A DNA stretch of 64,000 nt from Enterobacter bugandensis (GCF_900324475.1 NZ_LT992502.1:4653614-4717613); one strand, 5' to 3'. Positions 49,401 through 63,859 are shown, numbered from the stretch's first letter. Numbers and translations: made by a program. The notes: generated by a model not told the origin, from the letters alone.

Positions 49401-49456
49401 TTGTCATAAAACTGTCATATTTCGTACATTTATCTGTCACCTGTTTGTCCTATTTT
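49401..49456 (+). promoter_or_regulatory. pstS promoter with two Pho boxes
   Basis: Two PhoB sites in tandem: TTGTCAT-AAAA-CTGTCAT at 49401-49418 and CGTACAT-TTAT-CTGTCAC at 49423-49440. A TATTTT -10 lies at 49451-49456, ten bases after the second box. The layout equals that of E. coli pstS, where PhoB replaces a normal -35 under phosphate limitation. Confidence 0.93.
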
Positions 49457-49475
49457 GCTCATCGTAGCCACTTAA

Positions 49476-50549
<1,074 letters not shown>

Positions 50550-50569
50550 TTTAGCATTCTGACGAAAAT

Positions 50570-50596
50570 GGCGGGTGGCGCTTGCGCTTACCCGCC
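50570..50596. repeat. REP-like element between pstS and pstC
   Basis: A palindrome GGCGGGTGGCG...GCTTACCCGCC beginning 20 bases after the pstS stop. Confidence 0.7.
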
Positions 50597-50627
50597 GATT
50601 TCGTAAACGCGTTTAACAGAAGAGTGA

Positions 50628-52480
<1,853 letters not shown>

Positions 52481-52515
52481 TTTTTTACGGCGCGGCAGCT
52501 CGCGGCGTCGAATGA

Positions 52516-53301
<786 letters not shown>

Positions 53302-53327
53302 TTTGCCTTAGTGCATGTGGAGAAACC

Positions 53328-54053
53328 ATGGACAACCTCAATCTTAATAAACACATTTCAGGCCAGTTCAACGCAGAGCTGGAAAGTATTCGCACGCAGG
53401 TGATGACCATGGGTGGCATGGTCGAGCAGCAGCTTTCTGATGCGATTACGGCAATGCATAACCAGGACAGCGAGCTGGCGAAGCGCGTCATCGAAGGCGA
53501 CCATAACGTCAACATGATGGAAGTGGCGATCGATGAAGCCTGCGTGCGTATTATCGCCAAGCGTCAGCCGACCGCGAGCGACCTGCGTCTGGTAATGGCG
53601 ATCATTAAAACCATCGCCGAGCTGGAACGTATTGGTGACGTGGCGGATAAAATCTGCCGCACCGCGCTGGAGAAGTTTTCCCAGCAGCATCAGCCGCTGC
53701 TGGTGAGCCTGGAGTCGCTGGGCCGCCACACTGTGCAGATGCTGCACGACGTGCTGGATGCCTTTGCGCGTATGGATCTGGACGAAGCGGTGCGTATCTA
53801 CCGTGAAGACAAGAAAGTCGACCAGGAGTATGAAGGCATTGTGCGTCAGCTGATGACCTACATGATGGAAGATTCCCGTACCATCCCAAGCGTGCTGACG
53901 GCCCTGTTCTGCGCGCGCTCTATCGAGCGTATCGGCGACCGCTGCCAGAACATTTGCGAATATATTTTCTACTTCGTGAAGGGTCAGGACTTCCGTCACG
54001 TGGGCGGCGACGAGCTGGACAAGCTGCTGGCGGGTAAAGATCCGAAAGAGTGA
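53328..54053 (+). CDS. phoU: Phosphate signalling protein PhoU
   Basis: A 241-residue all-helical protein made of two similar three-helix halves. Each half bears an ERIGD metal-binding motif ([13 protein letters not shown] and [12 protein letters not shown]). It mediates PstSCAB-to-PhoR signalling so that the Pho regulon is off in high phosphate. I chose the ATG of [14 protein letters not shown]; the frame is open ten codons upstream, but that extension is not conserved. A REP element follows. Confidence 0.98.
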   Translation: MDNLNLNKHISGQFNAELESIRTQVMTMGGMVEQQLSDAITAMHNQDSELAKRVIEGDHNVNMMEVAIDEACVRIIAKRQPTASDLRLVMAIIKTIAELERIGDVADKICRTALEKFSQQHQPLLVSLESLGRHTVQMLHDVLDAFARMDLDEAVRIYREDKKVDQEYEGIVRQLMTYMMEDSRTIPSVLTALFCARSIERIGDRCQNICEYIFYFVKGQDFRHVGGDELDKLLAGKDPKE

Positions 54054-54060
54054 TGGTTGT

Positions 54061-54091
54061 GGCGGGTGGCGCTGGCGCTTACCCGCCCTAC
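54061..54091. repeat. REP-like element between phoU and yieH
   Basis: A palindrome GGCGGGTGGCG...CTTACCCGCCCTAC, seven bases after the phoU stop and just before the convergent yieH 3' end. Confidence 0.7.
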
Positions 54092-54097
54092 GTTAGC

Positions 54098-54763
54098 TTA
54101 ACGCGTAATATCCCACCCGCGTGCCTTCCACAACTCTGGCAATTGCGCCAGATCGGTAAAGGTCGTCACTTTTGGATGATCGATCGGCTTGTTGTGCGGA
54201 TCGGCACAGAAGTAAAACACCTCCATCCCCGCATCAATCCCCGACTGGGCGCCCGCAGGCGAGTCATCCACCAGAATGCAGTTCTCCACGTTGACGTTCA
54301 TCGCTTTCGCCGCGTGGAACATCAGGGCCGGATCGGGTTTCCAGCGCTGGATATCGTAGCCGCTGAACAGTTTTTCCGGAAAGTGGTGGAGCATTTCAAG
54401 CTTGCCCAGTGAATGCTGCATTTTGCTGACCGGACCGTTGGAAACTACGCAGATTGGCACCGTCATCGCATCCAGCAGCGCGTTAGCCCCGGCAATAACT
54501 TCCAGTTCTGAGTCGAAGAGGCGTGCGACCTCGGCGCGGTACACCGGTTCCAGCTCCGCTTTCGCCAGATCCACCCCGTGCTCTTCGTTAATGATGTCGA
54601 TGATCTCGTACAGCTTCACGCCCTTAAAGCGTTTGAACACCTCTTCGAGATCGAGCGTAATGCCAAATTCCTGGAACATGGCGACATACGCGCGGGAACA
54701 AATGACCTCACTGTCGACCAGCGTACCGTCACAGTCGAAAAATACCGCTTCAATTCCGGACAT
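54098..54763 (-). CDS. yieH: HAD-family 6-phosphogluconate phosphatase YieH
   Basis: A 221-residue HAD-like hydrolase, E. coli length. Motif I FFDCDGTLVDSE is at residues 8-19, motif II is VVSNGP, and motifs III/IV are KPDP with VDDSPAGAQSG. E. coli YieH dephosphorylates 6-phosphogluconate and some other sugar phosphates in vitro. I chose the ATG of MSGIEAVFFD; a start six codons upstream is possible but not conserved. Confidence 0.94.
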   Translation of the reverse strand: MSGIEAVFFDCDGTLVDSEVICSRAYVAMFQEFGITLDLEEVFKRFKGVKLYEIIDIINEEHGVDLAKAELEPVYRAEVARLFDSELEVIAGANALLDAMTVPICVVSNGPVSKMQHSLGKLEMLHHFPEKLFSGYDIQRWKPDPALMFHAAKAMNVNVENCILVDDSPAGAQSGIDAGMEVFYFCADPHNKPIDHPKVTTFTDLAQLPELWKARGWDITR

Positions 54764-54804
54764 GCCCTTCCCTTTTAACAAGTTTAACGTTTACGTACGA
54801 CAGA

Positions 54805-54833
54805 TTTACGAGACGCAATCGTTGCCGTATAAG
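54805..54833 (+). promoter_or_regulatory. adeP promoter with PurR-like box in the spacer
   Basis: TTTACG and TATAAG hexamers are separated by 17 bases. The spacer and first base of the -10 contain ACGCAATCGTTGCCGT (54813-54828), which matches 13 of 16 positions of the PurR consensus ACGCAAACGTTTGCGT. Binding there would block RNA polymerase, fitting repression of an adenine permease by PurR with hypoxanthine or guanine. Confidence 0.7.
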
Positions 54834-54928
54834 CATAATCAATGAAAAAAGTATCCCGTAACCGCCACTATTGTCGCATTTTGGTATAGGATAGCGACGA
54901 ATTTTCCCTCCTTGTTCGGAAATTGATG

Positions 54929-56266
54929 ATGAGTCAACAACACACAACCCAGACATCTGGTCAGGGTCTGCTTGAGCGCGTATTCAAACTGCGCGAGCAC
55001 GGCACAACGGCACGCACCGAAGTGATCGCCGGTTTCACCACCTTCCTGACGATGGTCTATATCGTTTTTGTGAACCCGCAAATTCTGGGCGTCGCTGGCA
55101 TGGACACCAGCGCCGTCTTTGTTACCACCTGTCTGATCGCGGCCCTTGGCAGCATCCTGATGGGCGTTTTCGCTAACCTGCCTGTGGCGCTGGCACCCGC
55201 TATGGGCCTGAATGCGTTCTTCGCGTTCGTGGTGGTTCAGGCGATGGGCCTGCCGTGGCAGGTTGGTATGGGCGCTATCTTCTGGGGTGCGGTCGGCTTG
55301 CTGCTGCTGACCATCTTCCGCGTCCGCTACTGGATGATTGCCAATATCCCGGTGAGCCTGCGCGTGGGTATCACCAGCGGTATCGGTCTGTTCATCGGCA
55401 TGATGGGTCTGAAAAACGCCGGTGTGATCGTGGCGAACCCGGAAACGCTGGTGAGCATCGGTAACCTGACCTCGCACAGCGTGCTGCTGGGCGTGCTGGG
55501 CTTCTTCATCATCGCGATCCTGGCGTCGCGCAACATCCACGCTGCGGTGCTGGTCTCTATCATCGTGACCACGCTGCTGGGCTGGATGCTGGGTGACGTG
55601 CATTACAGCGGTATTGTCTCTGCGCCGCCGAGCGTCTCTACCGTGATTGGTCACGTTGACCTGGCGGGTTCCCTGAACCTGGGCCTGGCGGGCGTGATCT
55701 TCTCCTTCATGCTGGTCAACCTGTTTGACTCCTCCGGTACGCTGATTGGCGTGACGGACAAAGCGGGTCTGGCTGACGAGAAAGGCAAATTCCCGCGCAT
55801 GAAGCAGGCGCTGTATGTGGACAGCATCTCTTCCGTGGCGGGTTCTTTCATCGGCACCTCATCTGTTACCGCTTACATTGAATCCTCTTCCGGCGTGTCC
55901 GTGGGTGGCCGTACCGGCCTGACGGCGGTGGTGGTGGGTATCCTGTTCCTGCTGGTGATCTTCCTCTCTCCGCTGGCGGGTATGGTTCCACCGTATGCGG
56001 CTGCCGGCGCGCTGATTTACGTGGGCGTGCTGATGACGTCGAGCCTGGCGCGCGTGAAGTGGGAAGATTTAACCGAAGCGGTGCCAGCCTTTATTACCGC
56101 CGTGATGATGCCGTTCAGCTTCTCGATCACCGAAGGTATCGCGCTGGGCTTTATCTCTTACTGTGTCATGAAGATCGGTACCGGCCGCTTCCGCGAACTC
56201 AGCCCGTGCGTGATTATCGTTGCGCTGCTGTTTGTGTTGAAGATTGTGTTTATTGACGCGAAATAA
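54929..56266 (+). CDS. adeP: Adenine permease AdeP (PurP, YieG)
   Basis: A 445-residue inner membrane purine:H+ symporter of the AzgA-like NCS2/NAT branch, nearly identical to E. coli AdeP. Twelve to fourteen hydrophobic segments are present, with conserved blocks ALAPAMGLNAFFAF and NLFDSSGTLIG. Three start codons occur in a row (TTG 54923, ATG 54926, ATG 54929); I chose the last for E. coli length and spacing from GGA. It imports adenine with high affinity. Confidence 0.96.
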   Translation: MSQQHTTQTSGQGLLERVFKLREHGTTARTEVIAGFTTFLTMVYIVFVNPQILGVAGMDTSAVFVTTCLIAALGSILMGVFANLPVALAPAMGLNAFFAFVVVQAMGLPWQVGMGAIFWGAVGLLLLTIFRVRYWMIANIPVSLRVGITSGIGLFIGMMGLKNAGVIVANPETLVSIGNLTSHSVLLGVLGFFIIAILASRNIHAAVLVSIIVTTLLGWMLGDVHYSGIVSAPPSVSTVIGHVDLAGSLNLGLAGVIFSFMLVNLFDSSGTLIGVTDKAGLADEKGKFPRMKQALYVDSISSVAGSFIGTSSVTAYIESSSGVSVGGRTGLTAVVVGILFLLVIFLSPLAGMVPPYAAAGALIYVGVLMTSSLARVKWEDLTEAVPAFITAVMMPFSFSITEGIALGFISYCVMKIGTGRFRELSPCVIIVALLFVLKIVFIDAK

Positions 56267-56277
56267 ACAGGTTTGTT

Positions 56278-56321
56278 CCCTCTCCACGTGGGAGAGGGCC
56301 AGGGTGAGGGCATCAGGCCGC
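56278..56321. repeat. CCCTCTCC-type intergenic repeat, copy 2
   Basis: A hairpin CCCTCTCCACG/GTGGGAGAGGG followed by CCAGGGTGAGGGCATCAGG. It differs from the 22574 copy at only a few bases. It sits between the convergent adeP and yieF ends, where it may act as terminator. Confidence 0.75.
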
Positions 56322-56327
56322 TCCGGC

Positions 56328-56894
56328 TTACGCCTTCACCCGCTTAATATAATCCCCAAACGCGGTCAGCTGGCCAGAGAGATGGTCACGCGTGCTCTGA
56401 TCCACCACTTCACCCGTCTGCGGGTCGACCTTGTTTTGAATCACACCGCCCATAAATTCCGGCTTGTTCATCACCATCGCATCCAGGAACACCAGGATCT
56501 GACGCAGGTGATACTGGCAGCGTGCGCCACCAATCGCGCCCATTGAGCTGGTCTGGATCAGCACCGGTTTGCCAGACAGCGGCTGCTCCGGTAAACGGGA
56601 TAACCAGTCAATGGCGTTCTTCAGGCCACCCGGAACCGAGTAGTTATACTCCGGCGTGACAATGACCACACCGTCGGCCTGGCGGATCTGCTCGGCTATC
56701 GCCTCCACGCTCTGCGGGAACCCCTCTTCCTGCTGGATATCTGCATCATACAGCGGGATATCGCCAATAGATGGCAGGGCGCTAATTTCCATACCTGCCG
56801 GGGCCAGCTGCGGCAGCGTGCGGGCAACCATTCCGTTAAATGAACCTTTGCGCAGGCTTCCCAGTAACGTAACTACTTTCAACGTATCAGACAT
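56328..56894 (-). CDS. chrR: NAD(P)H-dependent FMN reductase / quinone and chromate reductase YieF
   Basis: A 188-residue flavodoxin-fold enzyme, E. coli length. FMN-binding segments are GSLRKGSFN near residue 12 and PEYNYSVPGGLKNAIDW near 80. E. coli YieF (ChrR) reduces quinones and, in vitro, chromate, and is linked to oxidative stress defence. It follows yieE after 36 bases. Confidence 0.95.
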   Translation of the reverse strand: MSDTLKVVTLLGSLRKGSFNGMVARTLPQLAPAGMEISALPSIGDIPLYDADIQQEEGFPQSVEAIAEQIRQADGVVIVTPEYNYSVPGGLKNAIDWLSRLPEQPLSGKPVLIQTSSMGAIGGARCQYHLRQILVFLDAMVMNKPEFMGGVIQNKVDPQTGEVVDQSTRDHLSGQLTAFGDYIKRVKA

Positions 56895-56930
56895 GATTAC
56901 TCCTGTTTCATCATGATGACCCTGATTGGA

Positions 56931-57677
56931 TCAGCTATGGGTAAATGCTTTTTCTGCCGGTAAACTGGTTAAACGCATCAGGCGTGCGGCGGGCTCGTTG
57001 GCGCGCTCGGGCACATCCGGAAGGCTACTCCATCCCTCTTTACTGTCAAATTCCCAAATCTTTAGCCGTTCAATGGCTGGGCTAACTGCAACAGACCATA
57101 TCAACACATCTTCTGCATCGCTGAGCGCCTCTACAAGCGTAGCTTTAGCGGCACGCAGGCGTCCGGAGCCGGGCAACAATTGCAACAGGTTGGCGTCGTC
57201 TGAAGCGCATCCGCAGAGCTTGCGAATACTCTGGCGCAGGGTGATGAGCTGGGCTCTGGCCTCGACGGAGTCGTTCTGGTTGCGTACCCACAGCTTCTCA
57301 TTACTGGAGAGCGGGTAGTCATCGTGCGGGCTTGCGCCGTGGAAGCTCCGCGTCGCACGCTGAAGCTCCATATCCAGCCCGCAATCCCCTTCGGTGGTCA
57401 GCGCCACGCCAATGATATTGCCCGTATAGGCAATGGAAAAACGGGGGAGTTCCGGGTCAGCAAAAACCGGGCGGCCTTCTGGTTGCGTGACGATCTCCGG
57501 CAGTTCGCTGGTGCCGTACAGCATAAACAGCAGTTCTGCGAGAAGTGCTCTCGAGGCTAAAAACCGCGTCCTGCGGTGTTCGGGGAGTTTGAGCGCCTCA
57601 CTGTGACAGGCTGAAGAGAGTCTGGCCGATACGAGACGTCCTTCTGTAAGTATCCCTCTTGCAAAGTGCGTTGCCAT
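56931..57677 (-). CDS. yieE: 4'-phosphopantetheinyl transferase superfamily protein YieE
   Basis: A 248-residue protein with the split Sfp/AcpT-like fold. The metal-binding block is CGLDMELQ near residue 98, and the WVRNQNDSVEARAQLITLRQSIRKL region takes the place of the canonical WxxKEA motif. E. coli YieE (249 aa) is a predicted carrier-protein phosphopantetheinyl transferase. The WxxKEA element is not in its standard form, so the enzymatic assignment rests on the family. Confidence 0.88.
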   Translation of the reverse strand: MATHFARGILTEGRLVSARLSSACHSEALKLPEHRRTRFLASRALLAELLFMLYGTSELPEIVTQPEGRPVFADPELPRFSIAYTGNIIGVALTTEGDCGLDMELQRATRSFHGASPHDDYPLSSNEKLWVRNQNDSVEARAQLITLRQSIRKLCGCASDDANLLQLLPGSGRLRAAKATLVEALSDAEDVLIWSVAVSPAIERLKIWEFDSKEGWSSLPDVPERANEPAARLMRLTSLPAEKAFTHS

Positions 57678-57799
57678 TTTTCGCTCCTTGATAATGGTCG
57701 TAATCGGTTAAACGGTTACATGATTATCGCTTAACTTGACTCCTGTTTTAATCAGTAAATCGAAGTAAGAGAAGCCTGAAGGCCGAACTTTACATTTTC

Positions 57800-58771
57800 T
57801 TAGGCAAAAATTGGATCGCTACCACCGTACAACGCCTTGATGGTCTCCCGCAGCCAGAGGATTTTCGGATTATGGCTGTTCCGTTTATGCCAGATCAGCG
57901 TGAAGGGAACGGTCAGCTTTTCAGCCTGCGCTTCGTCAATGGGAATAGGAAGCGCGATCAGCTTCCGCTGGTGGAGATCATTGTAGTGGCGGCAGTAGTG
58001 GGGAGCCGTGGCGATATAGTTATGGCCGGGCTGCGCCGCCATAAACATCGACTGCTCAAAACCCGGCAAACACATGGCAATGTTTCTCTCCCGCCCCATC
58101 TCTTTTAGCACCTCATCCAGCGCCCAGGTGTCGCTCCGTTCCCAGAAGATACTGATATGGGGATAGCGCAGGAAGGTCTCCAGATTCCACTCCTCCTGCA
58201 GAGCGGGGTGGTCCTCACGCAAATAGACGTATGGACGGTCGCTAAACAAGATTTCGTAGTCGATAAACCACGGCATCAGCTTCAGCAGTTCACGCGAGCG
58301 CGGGTGGGTTTCGCGACCGGTGAAGCCAACGTCCACTTCCCCGCGCGTAATGGCGTCCAGCGAGTCGTAATCCCAGTGACGCATCTTCACCGTCGCCTGC
58401 GGATAACGCTGGTTCACCTGCTCAAGCAGGGCGTTAAAGCGGATGAGCATCAGCGGCGTTTCGGCGGCCAGCACGAACGTCAGCCCGCCAGGCGAATCAT
58501 GGTGAGATTTATCGAGGATCTGGTTGCCGATCTGCATCCAGTCGGCCAAATCCTGCTCCAGGCTGACTGTCAGCGGCGTAGGCAGCAGCCCTAACGGCGT
58601 TTTGACAAACAGCGGGTCGTCAAACCAGTCGCGCAGCCTGGCCAGCGATTTACTCACCGCCGACGGCGTCACGTTCATCCGCTTTGCGGCTTTGGTGACG
58701 CTGCGCTCCTGCAGCAAAAGCTGCAGGCAAAGCAACAGGTTAAGATCGAGACTGCTGATGGGCTTCTTCAT
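57800..58771 (-). CDS. yidZ: LysR-family transcriptional regulator YidZ
   Basis: A 323-residue LysR-type regulator (319 in E. coli). The helix-turn-helix is at about residues 24-43 ([20 protein letters not shown]), with a C-terminal inducer-binding domain. E. coli YidZ has been linked to anaerobic nitric oxide protection; its targets are poorly known. It overlaps the mdtL 3' end by 32 bases on the same strand. Confidence 0.93.
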   Translation of the reverse strand: MKKPISSLDLNLLLCLQLLLQERSVTKAAKRMNVTPSAVSKSLARLRDWFDDPLFVKTPLGLLPTPLTVSLEQDLADWMQIGNQILDKSHHDSPGGLTFVLAAETPLMLIRFNALLEQVNQRYPQATVKMRHWDYDSLDAITRGEVDVGFTGRETHPRSRELLKLMPWFIDYEILFSDRPYVYLREDHPALQEEWNLETFLRYPHISIFWERSDTWALDEVLKEMGRERNIAMCLPGFEQSMFMAAQPGHNYIATAPHYCRHYNDLHQRKLIALPIPIDEAQAEKLTVPFTLIWHKRNSHNPKILWLRETIKALYGGSDPIFA

Positions 58772-59915
58772 ACTGTGCCGCGGGCTGGATGACCATAAGT
58801 AAGGTGATGCAGACTATGCTACAGCCAATCAGAATCCCGATCAGCATATTGAGCGCGTTAAGTCCGATGACCGCCGCCAGCCATATCCACAGAGACGAGC
58901 CGCAGACCTGCGCGATCCCCAGCACCGAGCTTGCCACGCCTGCCCGCAGCGAGAACGGGCCAAGCGCCTGACTCATCGCCACGCCAAAGCCAACCGAGAA
59001 CCCGGCACAGATGAGCGTAATGCCCACCAGCATCAGCGCATGCGAGCTGGTGGTTGCCAGAACCACACCTGCGGCGAGAAACAGTGCCTGCGAGGTCAGC
59101 ATCAGCGTGCGCTGGCGGAAGAGATTCAGCGCGAAGGGGGTAGAAAATGAGACGGCCATACTGACCATAGCGGTTAATGCCATTACCGTGGAATACTCAC
59201 CGCGATCGAAACCCATGGTCTCCATCAGCAACACCGGGGAAACGTTTACATACGTCAGGATCACTGCCACGCTTAACGTGGTTACGGTCAGACGGCTGAG
59301 GAAGAAGCGATTGAGAAGTTTCTCTGCCGGATGAATGGTCGCGGTATGGCTGGGATTCTGCGAGCCCGGGTGGGTCTCTTTCAGTACGGCGATCGACAGC
59401 ATAAAGACCAGGGCGCCCATTGCAGCCATGGTCCAGAACAGGCTCTGCCACGGGAATTTCAGCATGATCAGATAGCCTACAACCGGTGCCAGGACCGGAA
59501 TGATGCAGGTTATCCCGTTCAGCATGGAGAGCACTTTAGCACGGCGCTGGGCGCTTAAGGTGTCGCGCAAAATGGCAAACGCCACCACGTAGCAGCCGCC
59601 GGCACCAATGCCCTGGATGAACCGTCCTGCCAGGAACAAGGTGCTGTTCTGTGCCTGTGAGCAGAGAAGAGAGGCCAGGGCAAAGATGATGGCTCCGGTT
59701 ATTGCGACGGGCTGACGGCCAGCCTTATCCGCGATCTTCCCGGCAAAGACCATCGACGACGCCATTCCTGCGAGATAGGCCGAAAACGCAATGTGCAGCT
59801 GCGCTTCGCTGGCACCCAGATCGCGGGCGATGTGCGGTAATCCCACCAGATACATATCAATACCCGACGGATAAAGCAGAACTAATGCGAAACTACAAAA
59901 CAGAAAACGCGCCAT
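58740..59915 (-). CDS. mdtL: MFS multidrug efflux protein MdtL
   Basis: A 391-residue transporter of the 12-helix DHA1 family, E. coli length. Motif A is [11 protein letters not shown], and motif C is [16 protein letters not shown]. Overexpression in E. coli gives chloramphenicol resistance; the natural role is unclear. In E. coli the tnaCAB operon separates it from mnmE; here only 111 bases do. Confidence 0.95.
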   Translation of the reverse strand: MARFLFCSFALVLLYPSGIDMYLVGLPHIARDLGASEAQLHIAFSAYLAGMASSMVFAGKIADKAGRQPVAITGAIIFALASLLCSQAQNSTLFLAGRFIQGIGAGGCYVVAFAILRDTLSAQRRAKVLSMLNGITCIIPVLAPVVGYLIMLKFPWQSLFWTMAAMGALVFMLSIAVLKETHPGSQNPSHTATIHPAEKLLNRFFLSRLTVTTLSVAVILTYVNVSPVLLMETMGFDRGEYSTVMALTAMVSMAVSFSTPFALNLFRQRTLMLTSQALFLAAGVVLATTSSHALMLVGITLICAGFSVGFGVAMSQALGPFSLRAGVASSVLGIAQVCGSSLWIWLAAVIGLNALNMLIGILIGCSIVCITLLMVIQPAAQYEEAHQQSRS

Positions 59916-60026
59916 AAACCCCCCATAAATGCAGGCATGCAGAATAGGGGGTGAAAAGGGATTAGGCGAGTTGCCATTTGGACAATGGTGATTTCCTGAG
60001 AGGAAATCACCATCAATTAGCGGAAA

Positions 60027-61391
60027 CTATTTACCGATACAGAAGCTCGAGAAAATCCTGCCCAACAGATCGTCCGACGTAAACTCCCCGGTGATCTCGC
60101 TCAGATTCTGCTGCGCCAGACGCAGCTCTTCCGCCAGCAGTTCACCCGCCCACGCACCAATCAGCTGCGCTTTGCCCTGGTCAAGATGGCGTGCCGCCTC
60201 TTCCAGCGCCTGCAGGTGACGGCGACGCGCCAGGAAGCCGCCTTCCATGCTGGTATCAAAGCCCATGCTCTGCTTGAGATGGTTACGCAGGGCTTCCACG
60301 CCTTCCCCTGTACGCGCCGACAGGCGAATAAGTGAGTGACCATTCACATCGCTGATACCGAGCGTTTCGCCGGTAACGTCCGCTTTGTTACGCACCACGG
60401 TGATAGGCAGCTTGGCCGGCAGACGGGCGATAAAGTCTGGCCAAATCTCCGCCGGGTCAACGGCGTCGGTCGTGGTGCCGTCCACCATAAACAGCACGCG
60501 GTCGGCCTGCTCGATTTCCTGCCAGGCGCGCTCGATACCGATGCGCTCAACCTCGTCGCTGGCATCACGCAGGCCCGCGGTGTCGATAATGTGCAGCGGC
60601 ATCCCGTCGATGTGGATGTGCTCGCGCAGCACGTCGCGGGTGGTCCCGGCTATGTCGGTGACGATCGCCGCTTCACGGCCCGCCAGGGCGTTCAGCAGGC
60701 TCGATTTCCCGGCGTTAGGGCGACCAGCAATGACGACCTTCATCCCTTCACGCAGCAGGCTGCCCTGACGCGCTTCGGCGCGGACGGCATCCAGATCGCT
60801 CATCACCTGGTTTAGCTGGGCTTCGATTTTGCCGTCAGAGAGGAAGTCGATTTCCTCGTCCGGGAAGTCGATAGCCGCTTCCACGTAGATCCTAAGGTGA
60901 GTAAGTGCTTCCACAAGGTGATTCACACGTGCGGAAAACGCGCCCTGCAGCGAGTTCAGGGCGGAGCGGGCCGCCTGTTCAGAGCTGGCGTCGATCAGGT
61001 CTGCAATCGCCTCGGCCTGTGCCAGGTCGAGCTTGTCGTTGAGGAAGGCACGTTCGGAGAACTCGCCCGGCTTCGCAATGCGCAGGCCAGGCAGGGTCAG
61101 AATACGTTTTAACAGCAGGTCGAGGATAACCGGGCCGCCGTGGCCCTGAAGTTCCAGCACGTCTTCGCCGGTAAAGGAGTTCGGGCCGGGGAACCACAGC
61201 GCAATGCCCTGGTCCAGCGGCGTGCCGTCGGCATCTTTAAACGGCAGGTAATCAGCGTAGCGCGGCTTTGGCAGTTTACCCAGCACCGCTTCTGCCACCT
61301 CGCGCGCCTTCAGGCCGGAGATGCGCAGAATGCCTACACCACCGCGTCCCGGTGGGGTTGCCTGGGCGACGATAGTGTCGTTATGGCTCAT
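60027..61391 (-). CDS. mnmE: tRNA modification GTPase MnmE (TrmE)
   Basis: A 454-residue GTPase, E. coli length, partner of MnmG in wobble uridine modification. The N-terminal tetrahydrofolate-binding domain spans residues 1-118, followed by a helical domain with an embedded G domain. The G domain shows GRPNAGKS near 224, [15 protein letters not shown] and NKAD. The C-terminal CIGK holds the conserved cysteine. It lies 72 bases downstream of yidC with a terminator between. Confidence 0.98.
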   Translation of the reverse strand: MSHNDTIVAQATPPGRGGVGILRISGLKAREVAEAVLGKLPKPRYADYLPFKDADGTPLDQGIALWFPGPNSFTGEDVLELQGHGGPVILDLLLKRILTLPGLRIAKPGEFSERAFLNDKLDLAQAEAIADLIDASSEQAARSALNSLQGAFSARVNHLVEALTHLRIYVEAAIDFPDEEIDFLSDGKIEAQLNQVMSDLDAVRAEARQGSLLREGMKVVIAGRPNAGKSSLLNALAGREAAIVTDIAGTTRDVLREHIHIDGMPLHIIDTAGLRDASDEVERIGIERAWQEIEQADRVLFMVDGTTTDAVDPAEIWPDFIARLPAKLPITVVRNKADVTGETLGISDVNGHSLIRLSARTGEGVEALRNHLKQSMGFDTSMEGGFLARRRHLQALEEAARHLDQGKAQLIGAWAGELLAEELRLAQQNLSEITGEFTSDDLLGRIFSSFCIGK

Positions 61392-61412
61392 GGTTGCTCT
61401 CGTTCAATACAA

Positions 61413-61440
61413 ATAAAAAAGGCGGTCAATCGACCGCCCT
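61413..61440 (-). terminator. Terminator between yidC and mnmE
   Basis: On the minus strand a GGCGGTC/GACCGCC stem with a four-base loop is followed by six T residues. It separates yidC from mnmE transcription. Confidence 0.85.
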
Positions 61441-61463
61441 TATTTTAGCGTTATCTTACCGAA

Positions 61464-63107
61464 TCAGGACTTTTTCTTTTCGCGGCTATGCAGGCCACGT
61501 TTTTCCAGACCACGGTAAATCAGCTGCTGCTGGATGATGGTCACCAGGTTGCTGACGATATAGTACAGCACCAGACCTGACGGGAACCACAGGAAGAACA
61601 CGGTGAAGATAACCGGCATAAAGGTCATGATCTTCTGCTGCATCGGGTCGGTCACGGTGGTTGGCGACATCTTCTGGATGAAGAACATCGTCACGCCCAT
61701 CAGGATCGGCAGGATGTAGTACGGGTCCTGTGCGGACAGGTCATGGATCCACAGGGCGAACGGCGCGTGGCGCAGCTCAACGGAACCCATCAGCATGTAG
61801 TACAACGCAAGGAAGATTGGCATCTGAATCAGCAGCGGGAAGCAACCACCCAGTGGGTTCACTTTCTCTGCTTTATACAGGGCCATCATCTCCTGGCTCT
61901 GACGCTGTTTATCATCGCCCAGACGCTCACGCATCGCCTGAATCTTCGGCTGTAGCATGCGCATCTTCGCCATGGAGGTGTACTGCGCTTTGGTCAGCGG
62001 GTACATGATGCCACGCACGATGAAGGTGATAACGATGATGGAGAAGCCCCAGTTACCCAGGAAGCTGTGGATGAACTTCAGCAGCTTAAACAGCGGCTGA
62101 GAGATGAACCACAACCAACCGTAATCCACGGTCAGATCCAGGTGCGGCGCAACAGCGGCCATTTTGTCCTGGATTTCCGGGCCGACCCACAGGGTGCTTG
62201 CCAGCTTACCGGTTTGACCCGGCTGAACCAGAACAGGCTGTGATTTGTAGCCGATGGCTGCAATACCGTTGCCCAGGTTCGCGGTGTAGAAGTTATTCGT
62301 ACCGTCGTTATTCGGGATCCACGCGGTCGCGAAATACTGCTGCAGCATTGCTACCCAACCGCCTTTGGAGCTGACGTTCAGGTTTTCGTTATCGGCAATG
62401 GTGTCGAATTTGTATTTCTCGTACTTCGCATCAGGCGTGGAGTACGCCGCGCCACGGAAGGTATGCAGCGCAAAGTTGCTGCTTCCGGTGTCACGGTGTG
62501 ACGGCAGATTGATGGACTGCTTCAGCTGACCGAAGGTAGACAGTTCCAGCGGTTTCGCACCGGCGTTCTGTACGCTGTAGCCCACGTTCACCGCATACTC
62601 ACCGCGTTTCAGGGTGAAGGTTTTGGTGAAGGTGTTGCCTGCCGCGTCGGTGTAGGTCATCGGGATAACGAGTTCGTTCTGGCCATCAGCCAGTACAAAG
62701 GTGTCGTTCTCGACGTTATACAGTGGACGCGCACCGTTAGCCGGGTTGTCCGGGCCATCACGACCGGTCAGGCCGCTCTGCGCCTGATACAGGAACTCCG
62801 GTGTGGTTTCCAGTAACTGGAACGGTTCGTTAGACTTCAGCTCTTTCGGGTAGGTCAACAGCAGCGCCTGCTCAACATCACCACCACGGGTGTTGATAGT
62901 CAGCTCAAGCACATCGGTCTTAACCGTAATCTGTTTCCCCTGGCCACTGGCCGGTACGCCCTGGTCGGCGGCGCTACCCGCTGCGGTGGTCGTGGTCTGC
63001 GTGGTCTGCTGCTGGGGTTGAGGATTTTTATCCTGCTCCCATGCCTGCCAGATCATGAAAGACACGAACAACAAAGCGATGATAAGAAGATTGCGTTGCG
63101 AATCCAT
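61464..63107 (-). CDS. yidC: Membrane protein insertase YidC
   Basis: A 547-residue inner membrane insertase (548 in E. coli). One N-terminal helix is followed by a large periplasmic domain (about residues 25-340) and five C-terminal helices. The hydrophilic-groove arginine is in [18 protein letters not shown]. It inserts F0 subunit c and other membrane proteins alone or with SecYEG. It is two bases after yidD. Confidence 0.98.
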   Translation of the reverse strand: MDSQRNLLIIALLFVSFMIWQAWEQDKNPQPQQQTTQTTTTAAGSAADQGVPASGQGKQITVKTDVLELTINTRGGDVEQALLLTYPKELKSNEPFQLLETTPEFLYQAQSGLTGRDGPDNPANGARPLYNVENDTFVLADGQNELVIPMTYTDAAGNTFTKTFTLKRGEYAVNVGYSVQNAGAKPLELSTFGQLKQSINLPSHRDTGSSNFALHTFRGAAYSTPDAKYEKYKFDTIADNENLNVSSKGGWVAMLQQYFATAWIPNNDGTNNFYTANLGNGIAAIGYKSQPVLVQPGQTGKLASTLWVGPEIQDKMAAVAPHLDLTVDYGWLWFISQPLFKLLKFIHSFLGNWGFSIIVITFIVRGIMYPLTKAQYTSMAKMRMLQPKIQAMRERLGDDKQRQSQEMMALYKAEKVNPLGGCFPLLIQMPIFLALYYMLMGSVELRHAPFALWIHDLSAQDPYYILPILMGVTMFFIQKMSPTTVTDPMQQKIMTFMPVIFTVFFLWFPSGLVLYYIVSNLVTIIQQQLIYRGLEKRGLHSREKKKS

Positions 63108-63109
63108 CG

Positions 63110-63367
63110 TTAGTGTTCTCTGGTATCAAAAGGTCCTGGGGGGACGGGGTCGTCTCCACCGGGGTGTAAAGGGTGGCATTTTAATACGCGTTTCACCGTC
63201 AACCAACTGCCTTTTATCACTCCAAACCTGCGCAATGCCTCAATTCCGTAGCTTGAGCATGTTGGTGTGAAACGGCAGTGCGGCCCGAGTAGCGGACTAA
63301 TCAGGCGTTGATAGACCCGAATGAGGGCTATCAGGACCCGTGAGCCAGGCGACAGTGGCGGCGCCAT
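63110..63367 (-). CDS. yidD: Membrane protein insertion efficiency factor YidD
   Basis: An 85-residue protein, as far as I recall identical or nearly identical to E. coli YidD. It has an amphipathic N-terminus and the cysteine-containing core [15 protein letters not shown] and [11 protein letters not shown]. It crosslinks to nascent chains and aids YidC-dependent insertion. Its 5' end overlaps rnpA by 37 bases in another frame. Confidence 0.97.
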
Positions 63368-63690
63368 AATTTTTCCAACGCTTCCGAGAGAGCACGGTTA
63401 TCGAGGTCGGCAACCCCCTTTTTAGCCACCACCACGAAATCCATAGAAGGCAGTTCGTGCTGACGTAAACGGAAGCTTTCACGCGTCAGACGTTTAATCC
63501 GGTTGCGTTCATGCGCACGCTTAACGTTTTTCTTAGCGACTGTGAGACCGATGCGGGGATGCCCCAGCGAATTTTGGCGGCCGAGGATGGTGATTTGCGG
63601 CGTGCCAGCCCGTTGTGGCTGCTGGAAGACGAAAGTGAAATGAGTGGGAGTTAACAAACGTAACTCCCTGGGAAATGCTAGCTTAACCAC
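63331..63690 (-). CDS. rnpA: Ribonuclease P protein component RnpA
   Basis: A 119-residue basic protein that binds the M1 RNA to process tRNA 5' ends. The conserved RNR motif is in [16 protein letters not shown] near residue 60. It is cotranscribed with rpmH, 16 bases after it. Same length as E. coli. Confidence 0.98.
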
Positions 63691-63706
63691 TCAGGGGTTA
63701 GCTTTA

Positions 63707-63859
<153 letters not shown>

